The translations under genes and the position numbers were made by a program. This document shows, piece after piece, positions 36,865 through 48,913 of a DNA stretch of 64,000 nt (positions are counted from its first letter, which is position 1; each line of letters starts with the position of its first letter). The DNA comes from Epiperipatus broadwayi (Eukaryota; Onychophora; Udeonychophora; Euonychophora; Peripatidae), in assembly GCA_028023455.1 (NCBI GenBank), contig JAQFVV010012477.1, positions 4,171,365 to 4,235,364 on the forward strand, read 5' to 3'. The notes under the pieces are model-generated. The model had not been told where the DNA came from and searched no databases. It saw only the letters and a program-made list of their open reading frames with translations.

Positions 36865-38566
36865 GTATGCATTAATAAGTTAATGGTTAAAGCAAATGTT
36901 TATCATTTGATAAGGGGCATAAAATCATATGCTGAAAAAGGTTTTATGTTATAATTATTAATACATATTTTCTATAATAGCTATTATTTATGATATTGTT
37001 AGTATTTTTTAGAATTTAATATAAATTCATAATTATTGGAAAGCACAAGCAGAGGGGATTCTTCATAAACAAAGGCAGAAAAAACTACATCATAGAGAAT
37101 AATGTTAAGTCAAATAGAATAACTACTTTAGTTATTTAGTTTAACAGAAGACAGTATATGAAGAAAATTATAATATAAAAATATTTAAGATAATGCTAGA
37201 AAAAAAGTTAGGGATATAAGAAAATATAATTGTAAAATAGTAAGGAAAGTTAAAAAAATAACAAATCTCAAATATAGTGCAAATCTTGATATTAAAAAAA
37301 GTTGATTTTATCAAAAGAAAAAATAATAGCAGTATCATTAAAAAGATGTCAGATAACATGAAGTATATAGTAAATTTCTACTAAGACCTATATAGTAAAA
37401 ACATCAGTAAACAAAACACCCCTACACTTAAAACAATTTTTTAAATTCCAAATACTTTAAGATTAGTTTTTTGATAATTTTAAAATACTTTAAGACTAAT
37501 AGTAGAAATTGGTGAAATTATTATAGATATTTAAAAAGAAGCAGGTGAAGAAATAAAAAACAATGTATGTAAATCTATATATCAAATATCTATATAGTAA
37601 AGATATATCAAATGACTGAAGATAATAGCCAAAAATGCTGTAAAAGATATAGAATTACAAATCGATCAGTTTTTTTATCAGTCCTATACAAGACCCTTAC
37701 TAAACATATAATAATTCTTCTATAGATGACATCAGACTCAAATCAACCAAAAAAAAATCTGTATTTAAAAGTGATTTAAGAAATTATAGAAAGAGTCAGC
37801 ACATATGATTGACCATTTTGCTTTGGAGTTTGAAATTATAAATAGTCACGTGATCTGTAATTGTTTTGGTGCTAATTAAAGCATTGGAACGTCAACATAC
37901 AGAACCAGAATTTTGAAGAATATTTATCAAATGCAGCAGAAATGACTAAATTAAATAATTAAACTAAAAATATTAACATCGATATTGCGATATATCAGAG
38001 TGATCACATTTTCTTTTCATTACTTTTATAAAAAATATTTTATGATACTAAATAAGTAAAAACAAATTGAGATTATTTGGCCTCTCTGAATTTTGCAAAT
38101 AATGAGGTTGTTTTAGAAAATAATATTTCAGAGTTTTAAAAAATAATACAAGCATTTTCAAATAAAATATTAAAAAAAAAATCAACATTAAATAAATATT
38201 GACAGAAAATAAATAAATAAAAAGATTAATAATAAAGAATTGAAAATATACTTTATCAAATTATTTATATAGATATAGTGATAAAATTAATCATAGAAAT
38301 AAATTCAGCTGGACTGTTTTATTATAAAAAATAACTTGATAGGGGAGAAAAAATATTTGTACGTACTTCAAAAAGGTTTTAATAAAAGTGTGTTAGTATT
38401 ACTCATTTATGGATTTAACACTTGGCCATTTAATAAAAGAGAAATATAGAAATTTTAATTACATAGTAAAATACAGACTTTCAACTCCCTTCCGCCATCC
38501 ATCCATCTTATATAATAGTTACACATAACCACATACATATGGAAAAGATAAATAATCTCCAATATA

Positions 38567-38830
38567 TGTATTTTGTGTTGAACCAGCATTCATTAATTGG
38601 TCCAGACCATCATCTTTTACACATATATACAATCAATGTTCATTTTATATTAAGATGAAAAATCTTCAAACTTTAATGGACAGACTTCAATCTTCTCCAC
38701 CCACTAATTCTTCAGCTATTCATATTATTGGAGATCATTTATCTTCTTTACATGCATGTGGTCATGGATATCGACTATATAAGATGGAGTGGATAGCTGA
38801 AGAGAGTTGAAAGTCTGTGTTAGAATCTAT
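38567..38830 (+). mobile_element. Interspersed repeat with hammerhead-like core, copy C
   Basis: This is the copy of the 12.7-kb repeat that interrupts the RTE-like LINE. Module X (38567-38713) reads on the opposite strand relative to copy A (GTTGAACCAGCATTCATTAA, then TAATGGACAGACTTCAATCT). Module Y (38728-38815) keeps the same strand (GGAGATCATTTATCTTCTTT, ATGTGGTCATG, ATATCGACTATATAAGA). Module Y is bounded by CTTCAGCTAT (38709-38718) and ATAGCTGAAG (38792-38801), a short inverted repeat. Confidence 0.6.
38571..38615 (-). ncRNA. Hammerhead-like core, copy C (degenerate)
   Basis: On the minus strand: GGACCAATTAATGAATGCTG followed by GTTCAACACAAAAT. The two invariant blocks are altered (TTAATGA in place of CTGATGA, CAAAA in place of GAAA), so this copy would be inactive even if the family were a ribozyme. 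The flanking GATGGTCTGGACC is conserved with copy A. Confidence 0.3.
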
Positions 38831-39189
38831 TCAAATTACTTGTAAAAGTTCAGCATATACATAATAATTGTAGTTTAATTATTATAGTGAAATACATTAG
38901 TGAAGAAATCAAAGACGTACTGCAGATCTCACTGAAGAAACTTAAAAGCTATTTATGGTAAACTGAACATGTCATTTAATAATAATAATAAAGTGCCCAA
39001 ATGAAGTTTTAACCTGGATCCCAAAATATTCTAAACAATCTAGAAAGTCAGTCATAAAATATAAGAGAGTAGAAATAACGAAGTTTTTAAAACAATAGAG
39101 AAAAAAGGATGGATTATAGAACTAGATTAAGATTGCAGAATTCACCAGGCAGTGGGATGAAAAAAATGATGCTGATTATATTCAAAATT

Positions 39190-41580
39190 TTACATTTTAT
39201 CTTAGATATGGATTTTAAGTTTATTAAAATATATTTTTGTTATAAAAATGCATATTAATCTCTATTTTTAAACCATTTTTTTAAAAATTCATCTCTCATG
39301 CTCACACTTTTTAAAAATTAACTAATTTTCATTTTTATATTTCAAATATACTATTGCAGATCATTGAAAAACAACAACTCACCATTCTAACGGTAATCTT
39401 AATGCATTTTGACCAATTAAGTCTATTCATCCTTCCGTGGGGCTTAGTTTAACTGATGAGATTAGACATATCAGGAACTGATATATATATATTCTGCAAT
39501 ATATATATATCAGGATATGATATATATATATTCTGCAATCATATATTTAAAATATAAGGTCAAGTTAGTGGTAATTTATATACATAAATAAACATTTTGT
39601 TGTTATGAAACTGTTAATTAAAATGATAGTATTTTGAATTCAGCATAATTGATGAAAAGATGAGCATGACCTGGGACTCATTTTAACTTTTTAGTGATCT
39701 ACTGAAATAAGAACATTGTGAATGTAAGATACACACATTGCAAAACATTTAATAAATGCTTAAAGTTTACCATATAAGGCTAATACAGTTTTGAAACATA
39801 TAATAATGTAGTGCCATATTATAATTTTGTAGTAATCTTAATATGTTTACATGTTTAATATAGATTCTGGAAATATTTCCAAAATATTTACATGCATATA
39901 TATGGATGACACAAAGCTGACATATCTGATGTTAAAGCTAATTGTTTTTTAAAATTCTACATAGTAACTAAGTAGAGAACTCTTCATGCTACAACAATAT
40001 ATGACACTTTATATGCCATTGCTAACAGCTTTTAATTATTCTGTTTACATTTCTCTAAGTTTTTTAATCTCAAATTCTAAATATTGTTTTCAATTAGCTG
40101 TTAGCTATTTCACATAAAATTGGTAAACAACAGATGGAAATTACATACTTATATTTTAATTAACAATTTATTTAAATAGCATTTGCTTCTTTTGACAAAC
40201 AAACAGTATATTGTTTTAAAAAATTTTTTTATTAAAATTAAATATAGACTATAAAAATATTTCTGATTCAATTTCAAATTTATATTGATAAATAATTAGT
40301 GGCTTGATATATACAAAAATATTGTCTTTTTTTTGTTTTAGAATATCAGTTTGAATATATTTTAGTGGTATAAAAATCTTATTAAAATTGTTGATATAGC
40401 TTTTAGAATTGAGGCCTTACAATAACTTGTCTTAACAATACACTAGAAATGATTATTAAGTGTTGCTGTATGGTTATAGTAAACATAAACAGAGTATCAC
40501 ATGATTTTCTCAGCTTATTTTTAATATCTTCATTAAAATCAGTAATTTACTTTATTTTCTTTAATTCTCAATGGTATATACTCTTTTTATACAATTATAT
40601 ACTTCTAACAAATTTGTAATGTTCAAGTTAAACTGAAAAGATAAGTCAAACTATAAGATAATCTTAAATGTGCTGAGCCAGTTTTTAGAATATCACTGCT
40701 GGAATCATAGTACTGGATACAAATGTGTAGTTAGAAATATGCCTTTATATTACCATGGCTCAATATGTAAATTAAGTTTATGTAAATGCATTTCTATTCA
40801 GCATTATGATTCTGACAGTTATCTCCTGAAAACTGAATCAGTGCATTTAAGACTTTCTTATAATTTGATTTACCTTTTCAAATTAATTTGAACCATCCAA
40901 GTTTGTTAGAATTATTTATTTTTAATGCAGAGCTATTTACAATACGTTTTCATAATCAACGATACTAAACACACACATCCAAATTAAAGTTCATCGATGA
41001 AGGCTAATGTCTAAAAACTAGTTAGAAAATTTGAATATGGATTACTATCTAATATCTATTAATTACTTAAGCTTACAATAGATGGCTCTGGCATAGAGTA
41101 ATTAGAATGCATTACAGTTCCAAATGTTTTATTATAATATTTATCCTATTAAATAATAACTTTAATTTGCTTTTGGGAAAATAACATGTATACATTAGTT
41201 CACTATAATTCATGTGCAATGCAAAACTATGGCAACCCTATTTTTAAATTCTAAATATGTAATTGGTGGAGTTATATAAAAGTTTGTGAAAAGCAATGAA
41301 ACGTAATGAATGCTTTTATTATTATTTATAATATTCATAATTTATTTCCAGTAAGTATTTCAATAATAGATGAATAAAGCAGCGACTGTGTTATTTAAAA
41401 TTAAATTATTTTCTGATTTTGTAGGATATGATAAAAAAGGCAAAAATAATTTTTTCAAACAATCACAATTGTGAAGTATCGCAAAATGGTGCTTTAACTG
41501 ATTCCTATCTCATTATTGCACCATTCAAAGTTGACAAATAAATAACTTTAAAGAAAAAAAAAATTCATTATTACAAACTA
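39190..41580. other. AT-rich DNA, no gene seen
   Basis: AT-rich with short TATATA runs, including two similar GA-TATATATATTCTGCAAT blocks at 39479-39540. A repeat shared with 50.1 kb is listed at 40562-40720. No gene signal. Confidence 0.5.
40562..40720 (+). repeat. Interspersed repeat, copy 1 (pair at 50.1 kb)
   Basis: AGTATATACTCTTTTTATAC-type sequence (GTATATACTCTTTTTATACA, then ATTATATACTTCTAACA and GTAATGTTCAAG) matches the inverse of 50118-50179. The similarity continues through AGATAATCTTAAA and the CAGC..GAATCATAGTACTGG end. Family not recognised. Confidence 0.5.
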
Positions 41581-41584
41581 TTCA

Positions 41585-41800
41585 TCATCTTATCATCATC
41601 ACCATCACCATCACTTTTATTCTTTAATTATTCACAGCAAGTTGAAAGATCTCACCAAATTTAATCCACATTCTTTAATCCTTAGCTTCTTTTTCATTAA
41701 TTACTCATGCAAAATTCTTATCTATCTGTCTTTCATGTGGCCTTTTTTCAACTCCTTTACAATCTCTGGAAATCCAGTTTAAAAATTCAACTTATACATC
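41585..41800 (-). repeat. Possible LINE 3' end with (GATGGT)n tail
   Basis: Minus-strand translation of the segment gives a short polar stretch (ERQIDKNFA, INEKEAKD, RMWIKFGEIFQLA) followed by a GTGATGGTGATGGTGATGAT tail. A polar C-terminus followed by a short tandem tail is how several CR1/L2-type LINEs end. No RT motif is present, so this is only a suggestion. Confidence 0.25.
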
Positions 41801-43915
41801 TATTATCAACTCTTCTAGCAATATGATAATTGCAGAATATATTTTAAATAATATATGTGCTTTAGAAAACATATCAAATATGCAAAACTCAGGAGCATAT
41901 AAGAAGAACTTCTTACAAAATGTTTTTATACAACCACATATGTTCATAATCTATTCTGGGATTTGAACTTGTCCCAGATAAAGCTTCAAATTTATTCCAG
42001 GACACAAACAAGTTTAAGTTTTTTTTTTTTTTATATAGATACCTCATAGTCAACATAGTTATACATTTGTTATTGTTCAGCAAATAAGTTAATCACAAAA
42101 GTGAAGATACACTGTCTATATAAATAAAAAAAAATATAGCAATATGATGCAACCTATACTACTGGTGAGAGAAATGCCCTATGGGTGTTAAGACCATGGT
42201 TACTTATATTTTTATCTTAAAAATTCAATTTACTGCATACATGGGGGATTATTTGAAGCAATAACAAAGGATATCAAAATTACAACTGTCCACTAAATAT
42301 GATTATTAAATGTGATGCAGTCAGTGTTTTTGCAATGATTGATTGTCTAAATAAAAGCTGAATGACCACAAAACAATCATAAAAATCTGATATCATTAGA
42401 AATAATTACTAAATGACTTTAATAAAAGTAACTAATGGATAAGTGCACATAAAAAATTTGTTTACTCTTCTAAGGTGTCTTCTATATGAATTTATTATAA
42501 TCCCTCCATGAGACAGTAGTATATAGAAGAATCTATTAAAAAACTAATTCATAACCTAAAAATGCAAAGTAGTAGACTAAGAACAGGATCATGTTGCACA
42601 CAAAAAAAGCAAAATAAGTTCAATGCTAGTAGAAAGTCTAATAAATATAATATATAATACTGTAGTAAGATAATTAATACATTTTTGATTACTAATACTT
42701 TCTAATGTTTTTAAAGAACCAATGGTTTACTTTAAGATTTTATGGTAGCAAGGAATTTTTTTTCCATATACCATTAAAATAAAAACAAGAAATTCTCAAT
42801 TATAAATTGATATTAGAACATCAATATGTTTTATTGCATTCTTTTTAAATTAAAAAAATGAAAAATATACATTTCATAACTATAGGCAACCATTTTGACA
42901 TATTATATTATATTAAAGTAGGTGTGGGGATTTTTTTTTCTGCCAAGAATGATTTTGATATTTATAATAAGATTCGCAGCCCATATAAAATTATTGACTT
43001 AAAAATTGGCCAGCTATATTTGAACAAACATTTAATTAACCTCTTTTTTGCTGATTATTTTATTGGCCAAGTGAGGTAAAAGTCTAAACTTTTAATTGGT
43101 CAATTCACAAACTCAAACGTCAATTCACAAACTCAAGCATCAAAATATATTCATCTTTTAATATTATATTCACTTTAGTTTCATTTGTAAAAATTATATT
43201 AATAATTTGTCAGGTTATGAAAGTGAACGAAAGTTTTTTCAAAAATAAATTTTTATTTATAATTATAAAAATATTTGATGGTGGCAAATCTAAAATGAAC
43301 ATTACTCACCAATCAAAAAGTTTTGCTGATTTGCTGACATCAGTGATTTCTTTCCCAATTTTACATTGTGGAAAAGTAAATAATTTTTGCTAAAGTCTTA
43401 ACTATTTTTCTAAAATAATTTTATTTTTAGCATATTTTATCAAAATAATTTATAATTTGTCAAAAAATACTTTTAAAATGATCTAAAACATTCGTTTATC
43501 ATTTTTGAAATGAAAGAAAAGAAATCATAACTATTTAGTTATTGACAACCATTTTCTTTGTTGTCGAAATTTAACAGCCAATCAGATTCAACAAAGGATG
43601 GCCTTCTTCCTTTGTTAGACCTTCAATGTCAGTTTTATTGATTTTTTTACTTATAAAATAATTCAAGAGAGGCAGCATCTTTTTTAACCTTTAAAAATAA
43701 TGCAAAATCTTAACGATATTGTTAAAAATGCCGGAATTAGAGTGACTTGAAACCGATGTGAAACCGTCATGTTTTTAGTCATAACTAGCAAAAAATTGGT
43801 TTTTAATTTATTCCTAATTATTAGGAATGAGCAATCTTTTCTGCTGGCAGGCCAATTTGAACTTTTCCTTTTTAATAGAGGGTCATAATTTTTTTGTGCA
43901 TTAAAAATAAAGTAA

Positions 43916-43916
<1 letters not shown>
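41801..43916. other. AT-rich DNA with small direct repeats
   Basis: No gene supported. CAATTCACAAACTCAAACGT is followed at once by CAATTCACAAACTCAAGCAT (43101-43140). The sequence at 43035 (TTAACCTCTTTTTTGCTGAT, then TATTTTATTGGCC) resembles the left end of the element at 48914, so a diverged relative may start here, but its right end was not found. Confidence 0.4.

Positions 43917-43969
<53 letters not shown>
43917..43969. repeat. (ATT)n microsatellite
   Basis: About 17 ATT triplets without interruption, ending in AATGACTG. Unlike the tracts at 58-62 kb, no LINE sequence is recognisable next to it. Confidence 0.95.
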
Positions 43970-43971
<2 letters not shown>

Positions 43972-45117
43972 ACTGTTCCACATTTAATAACAATTTTTTG
44001 AATTTGCCTTGTAACTATTCTTTATGGTATTTTATATTCTATAATTTCTATTTATGTTTTAGGCAGATTAATTCTACACAGCAAGAATGCAGTCATTTAT
44101 AAACTCCCAATTGGCTTCCACAGTATTTTCTGACTTGTTTGAAATTTTATGAGCCCTTTGATGAAGTTCCTTTTCATTTTTTTTAATTTTAATATTGCTT
44201 TCTGTTCCAACAATTTTGTTGTAATCAGTATTTTTTATTAATTGAAATATTTTCAAAACATATCAAGCTTATTGATTTACTCTTTCTACAAAAAAAAAGT
44301 GTTGTTCAATTTTTATTGAAATACACAATTTTCAGTGAAAATTTTTATTTTATCTTGATTGATGTAGTCCTTATAATAAAAAAAATAAAATAAATGCAAA
44401 ATAATAATAATAAAACAAAATAAAAGTCTAATTTTATTTGTGAATATACAATTACTATGTGAAAATCATTATAAAAGCTAACAAAATACCACCAATCATC
44501 ATAGATTAAATGTGTAGTCAGATATACCACACAATATAGATAATTTGTTGGAATATTGCACCTCTGATAAAAAGAATTAGAACTATTATAAAGATTGGAT
44601 GTAGCTGAAAAAATAAATATTTTATTTTACTAAAGTCTTAACTTAATATTTAAATTATATGCATGTTAGTATGACACAAGGCCATTTTATATTCATTTTA
44701 GAAAATGTTCAGGGATTGTATTGAAAGTTTTCAAAAGCTGGAGATAGCCCCATTTCTGGAGGTTCCACATTCCTGTATTAAAGCAATAAATTTATTTTCA
44801 AACAGGATTTCCATTGAACAATAAATTTACTTTTATGGATTACTTTATTACTGTTTTCACTTAAAATAATTATTACCATCAATTAATTTTTTATGAAATA
44901 TTTTTTGTCTTTTATGAGCTATACATTTTTCTACTTTTTACCCTAAAACAAAAACAATAACCAGCTTAATATTTTAGTATTATTTAGAAAGATTAAAAAA
45001 AAAATCAGTTCCTATTACAATTAGCAATAATAAAATGTTTATTTAATTTTATTGTTCTATATAATAAATTAAATCTTCCCGACGTATTACTGTCATTAAA
45101 CTGTTTGGGAATATATA
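43970..45117. other. AT-rich DNA, no gene seen
   Basis: AT-rich spacer with two short minus-strand frames (60 and 61 codons) that match nothing I know. Confidence 0.5.
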
Positions 45118-45209
45118 TATACCTCAAAATCTACTAATGCATAAAAAAATGAAACATATATATATATATATGTTTCATTTTTTTATGCATTAGTAGATTT
45201 TGAGGTATA
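45118..45209. repeat. Perfect 92-bp palindrome
   Basis: TACCTCAAAATCTACTAATG, CATAAAAAAATGAAAC and a central (TA)n are followed by the exact inverse, ending in CATTAGTAGATTTTGAGGTA. I find no mismatch between 45118 and 45209 around a centre at 45163/45164, and pairing stops abruptly outside. It could extrude as a cruciform or, if transcribed, fold as a perfect hairpin. Confidence 0.9.
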
Positions 45210-46242
45210 ACACCATCCAGCAAGGAGATCATTCCAATTTAGGTAGAAATCGTGTTTTAAGTGAAGTATCACATGTTATTTTCAAAAATATATATCTAAA
45301 AGCAGGTTAAAATATATAGATAGGATAATATTTTGAGTAAATAATATTTTTATCATAAGCAGAAGTTTATCTATTTTAATATTTTTAAATACTTTTAAAC
45401 TTATAATGCTGAACGATATCTTCAATTTACATCAGAATTCATATAGAAACATGTTTTGATATACTTTACTAATACTGAATTTTGATTATACTTAGGCTGA
45501 CACTAGATGACTAAAGTTTCTTAAAGTGGAAAGATAAATAATAAAAATTAATAGAAATATTTGAAAAATTAAATTTTATAATTAAAAGTATTATCACAAA
45601 CACTAAAGATAAAACTTATGAATAATCTACATTTTATTATAAAACGAATAAATCATCAAATTTTAGAAACTCGTATTTTGTCCCCCCCCCCCCCCGTCAA
45701 GCTAGACTTCTGAACTGCACAATTGTTCTTTGCTTAATTTAATATGTATAAATTTAATTAATTATTTAAGCATAAAGAGTTTAAGCCTGGATTCAGACTA
45801 ATTATTTTATATTTTCTTTGTCTAAGAATAATTTGTATAGACGATAGGTGAAACTACTTTTAAATGAACTGCTTCAGGATAAAAGCCTCTTAAACAACTA
45901 ATTGAAAATTAGTATTCGTCAGACTAACTAATGGGATGAGTTTGACAGCTTTCTATCTTTGTTTATCTTTTTTAATTAAAAGTAAGTAGTTATCAATTTA
46001 TCAATCATTATTAATGATTAAGTGAGTGCTGTAGTCTGGATGCTTGAAGGAAGAATTCCAAGTCTGTTGAAATTGTTTTTAAGTTTATATGAACCAGATT
46101 CGAATCAAGGTCAAAGATATGATTGTGAATTATTATGGTACAATGTGATCTTTAGTAACATCCATATGTATGTAGAAATCAACAGTTTTGAGATTTTTTT
46201 TCATGTGCATGGTATTTCTATGTTTTTGAATCTTACATATAG
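45210..46242. other. AT-rich DNA with a C14 run
   Basis: No gene supported. A run of 14 C residues occurs at 45682-45695, striking in such AT-rich DNA. The 82-codon plus-strand frame at 46022-46270 runs into the SINE and is not supported as a gene. Confidence 0.5.
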
Positions 46243-46349
46243 TTTTTTTTTTTTTTTTCATATGACATAGCATCGGCCGGGAAGCGAATCTGCTAACCCG
46301 GTACAACTGCCTGTAAGGCGGCTGTGCTGACCTCTCGACCACGAACGCT
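46243..46349 (-). mobile_element. tRNA-Val(UAC)-like SINE or retropseudogene
   Basis: On the minus strand AGCGTTCG and CGATGCT can pair as an acceptor stem, GTGGTCGAGAGGTCAGC fits an A box/D arm, GCCGC-CTTACAG-GCAGT is an anticodon arm with UAC, and CCGGG...CCCGG closes the T arm. The T loop is 15 bases long (an insertion near TTAGCAGATTCG), so it is not a normal tRNA. After the acceptor it runs into TATGTCATATG and then about 16 A residues. The CATATG-plus-poly(A) tail closely resembles that of the tRNA-Gly element at 3563. Confidence 0.65.
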
Positions 46350-46692
46350 TGACATCTTACAAATAGTTAACTAAAAGATTATGATTTATTTCAAAAATAG
46401 TAAGTATTAGAGTTATTCTGAAGACAATGGCAAACAATAGCAAATTATTTCAGTATAGCCATAAGATCTATTGCTTAGTTACTTCAATCTGTCTTTCGAT
46501 GCCTACAAACAAAAATTGTTTGTAACTCTAATTTTATTTATAATTAAAAACAACATATAAACAAACAGTTACTTTATTGAAACAAATATCAAATTATAGA
46601 CTTATTTGTGAACATAGTAAAAAGTTTTTTCCCCAAATTAAATTATTAACAAATTGTTTTCAAACAGAAAAAAATATACAACAAACAATAAA

Positions 46693-46720
46693 CGCGCGCG
46701 CGCGCGCACACACACACACA
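46693..46720. repeat. (CG)n(CA)n alternating purine-pyrimidine tract
   Basis: Seven to eight CG dinucleotides directly followed by about seven CA dinucleotides. This alternation is the classical Z-DNA-prone composition and is exceptional in this AT-rich window. No gene was seen nearby. Confidence 0.9.
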
Positions 46721-48332
46721 AAACTATTATATAAAAGCATACATACACATAGGCATAGTATCCTTGAGTGATATTTATGGAATTGCTATTTTTAGTCAGT
46801 CATAATAAAATAAAATCAACATTAGCATGTAAACTGTAAAAGAATAAAAAAAAAACCTTTTAATTAGATTTCACCAATGGTTTAATGAAGAGGCAGAAAT
46901 GGAAGGAAGTTGTTAGCTGTCGAACAAAGACCTGCTTTGTCAAGTGAAAACTGCAAATTTTAGATAGAAAGGGTTCTTCTCCAAAAGGAAATTAAAAATA
47001 TTATATTTAATATAATTATTTTCTATTCATGTATTGATATATATATATGCGAATACATAGATTCACAGTACGTGGGGCACATAAAAGGGTCTTAAAAGTT
47101 AGCTCATTATTAAACAGAGGTTTTATTATTTTTTAATACAAATAGTTTTCTAATTAGATATCCATCATAAAATTTGCTGGATTTGGCTAAGGATGAATTA
47201 TCTAAAAATAAAAAAAACTTATTTGAAAATATTCGGAAAAATTTCAAAGTTCCACCTGATTTCAAAACTAAAAAGGCTAAGCTATAACCACTATAGCAAG
47301 ATACTTTTTAATGCAATGTGTATCTAGGTGTATATTTTCATCTTTCTATCCAATGGAGGATTGAGACCTCACACATAAGTTCTAACTGATTTTTGAAATT
47401 TTCTTTTATATTCTAAAACATTATTATTATTCATTTCTGAGTTAATTTTTAATTAATTCTTATTCAAATAACTACGTTTTACACATTTTACAATATATAT
47501 ATATATAATGATAAATTTGTGGCAATGAAGTATTTATGATAGGACTCCCACCTCTCCATATCATTATGACAAAAATACTGTATATAAAATCCAGTCTTGC
47601 TACAGTTTGAAATATTTAATATCAGCACTTTTAAATAAGAATAACATAAATCTGATGTTTTTAAATGTTTCCTTTTAATTAATAATTAAAAAAAAGCCAA
47701 ATGACTACAATAAAATTTCTATTAAAATTATATTTTTAAAGCTATTTTTATTTTATTATATACTTTATTATTTTAATATGTTTATTAAGATTTGGTATAA
47801 ATATACAACATTCTTTCTGTTTGCTACTAAAAAAACTCAAATGGTTTACTATATAGAATTTTCATGAATTTTAAATATTAGAAGTGACAGAGATTAGCTG
47901 AGAACCATATACTATGAGCTTGTGAATATCCTGTTTACTATTGCACTAAACAAAAAAAGAGTGAAATTGAAAAAAAAAGGAGAAGGAGGCAAATTATCAT
48001 AACAATAATGTTAATAAGATTTTTATGGCAACACATTCATAATTCCAAAATTTCATACAAAAAATAAGCATTTATAGTTAGTGTCTATGGAGGAAAAATA
48101 ATTTGTATTATAAATTCAAAATATACAAAAACCTAACTAAAAAAAATCTTAAATTGGAAAAAAAATTAATTAATGAATAAATACTTTACTAAGCATATTA
48201 TAAAAAATGTAACCTGTAAATAAATATGCTATGCAAAAATATTTTAGTAGTTATAATTTAAAAAAAAAAATATAATTTGTTATGTAGCCAGAGAATGAAT
48301 GATATTTTTTGAATCACAGTTTGTTAAAATAA

Positions 48333-48335
<3 letters not shown>
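46721..48335. other. AT-rich DNA, no gene seen
   Basis: AT-rich sequence. Near 47285 the minus strand reads GCTATAGTGGTTATAGC, reminiscent of a tRNA A box, but a B box at the right distance is unconvincing. No coding sequence. Confidence 0.45.

Positions 48336-48385
<50 letters not shown>
48336..48385. repeat. (AT)n microsatellite, about 50 bp
   Basis: An uninterrupted run of about 25 AT units, the longest dinucleotide tract in the window. Confidence 0.97.
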
Positions 48386-48388
<3 letters not shown>

Positions 48389-48913
48389 TTTTGGTTTTAG
48401 TTTTTATTATTAAGGTTTCTATTTGTGTAATATCTAACCAATAACACTTTGAATTTTATTTACAGTATCATTAATTTTTAAAGCAGTTCATTGAATTTAT
48501 TTATTTTATACAAATGTAAAATTAAATAAAAATTAAATAATGAAATGTAATGTACAATTGATAGCTGTAATTTTAATAATGTAAATCATTAAATCTTTTT
48601 TTGTCAATATTGTATTCTTTTATGTTTATAAAGCCACTACTATTTTAAATATGCCAAAAATATATATGATAAGATTATTGATTTAAAATTAAACAAGTAG
48701 ATGATATTTTAAACTTAAGTTTAATAACTTTTGATCATATAAATTTGATTAATTATAGTGCACTGTACATTATTCCCAGTAAACATTTTTTTTGATTTTG
48801 TCAAATTTAGATATAACTAGCTTAGTTTTACTGAACTATAATGTTAATTTATTAGGATTCATCAATTTACAGAAATTTTTGCTTTGTTTCATATGGAAGC
48901 TAATGGGGTTATT

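Larger units (their letters stand above)
37480..39150 (+). pseudogene. RTE-like LINE remnant, interrupted
   Basis: Plus-strand, heavily decayed. Order of recognisable pieces: KEAGEEIKNNVCKSIYQI (37.53 kb); a region read as NRPVFLSVLYKT (37.67 kb); ESAHMIDHFALEFEI (37.80 kb); KNIYQ near 37.92 kb; KINHRNKFSWTV (38.28 kb); LQKGFNKSVLVLLIYGFNTW (38.37 kb). Then, after an insert at about 38470-38889, come EEIKDVLQISLKKL (38.90 kb), TEHVI (38.96 kb), EVLTWIPKYSKQSR (39.01 kb) and AEFTRQWDEKNDADYIQ (39.14 kb). These pieces follow the RTE/BovB-type C-terminal order (YG..TW, GH-V, W-P, R-W, W...EAY). Many stops and shifts; certainly inactive. Confidence 0.6.
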
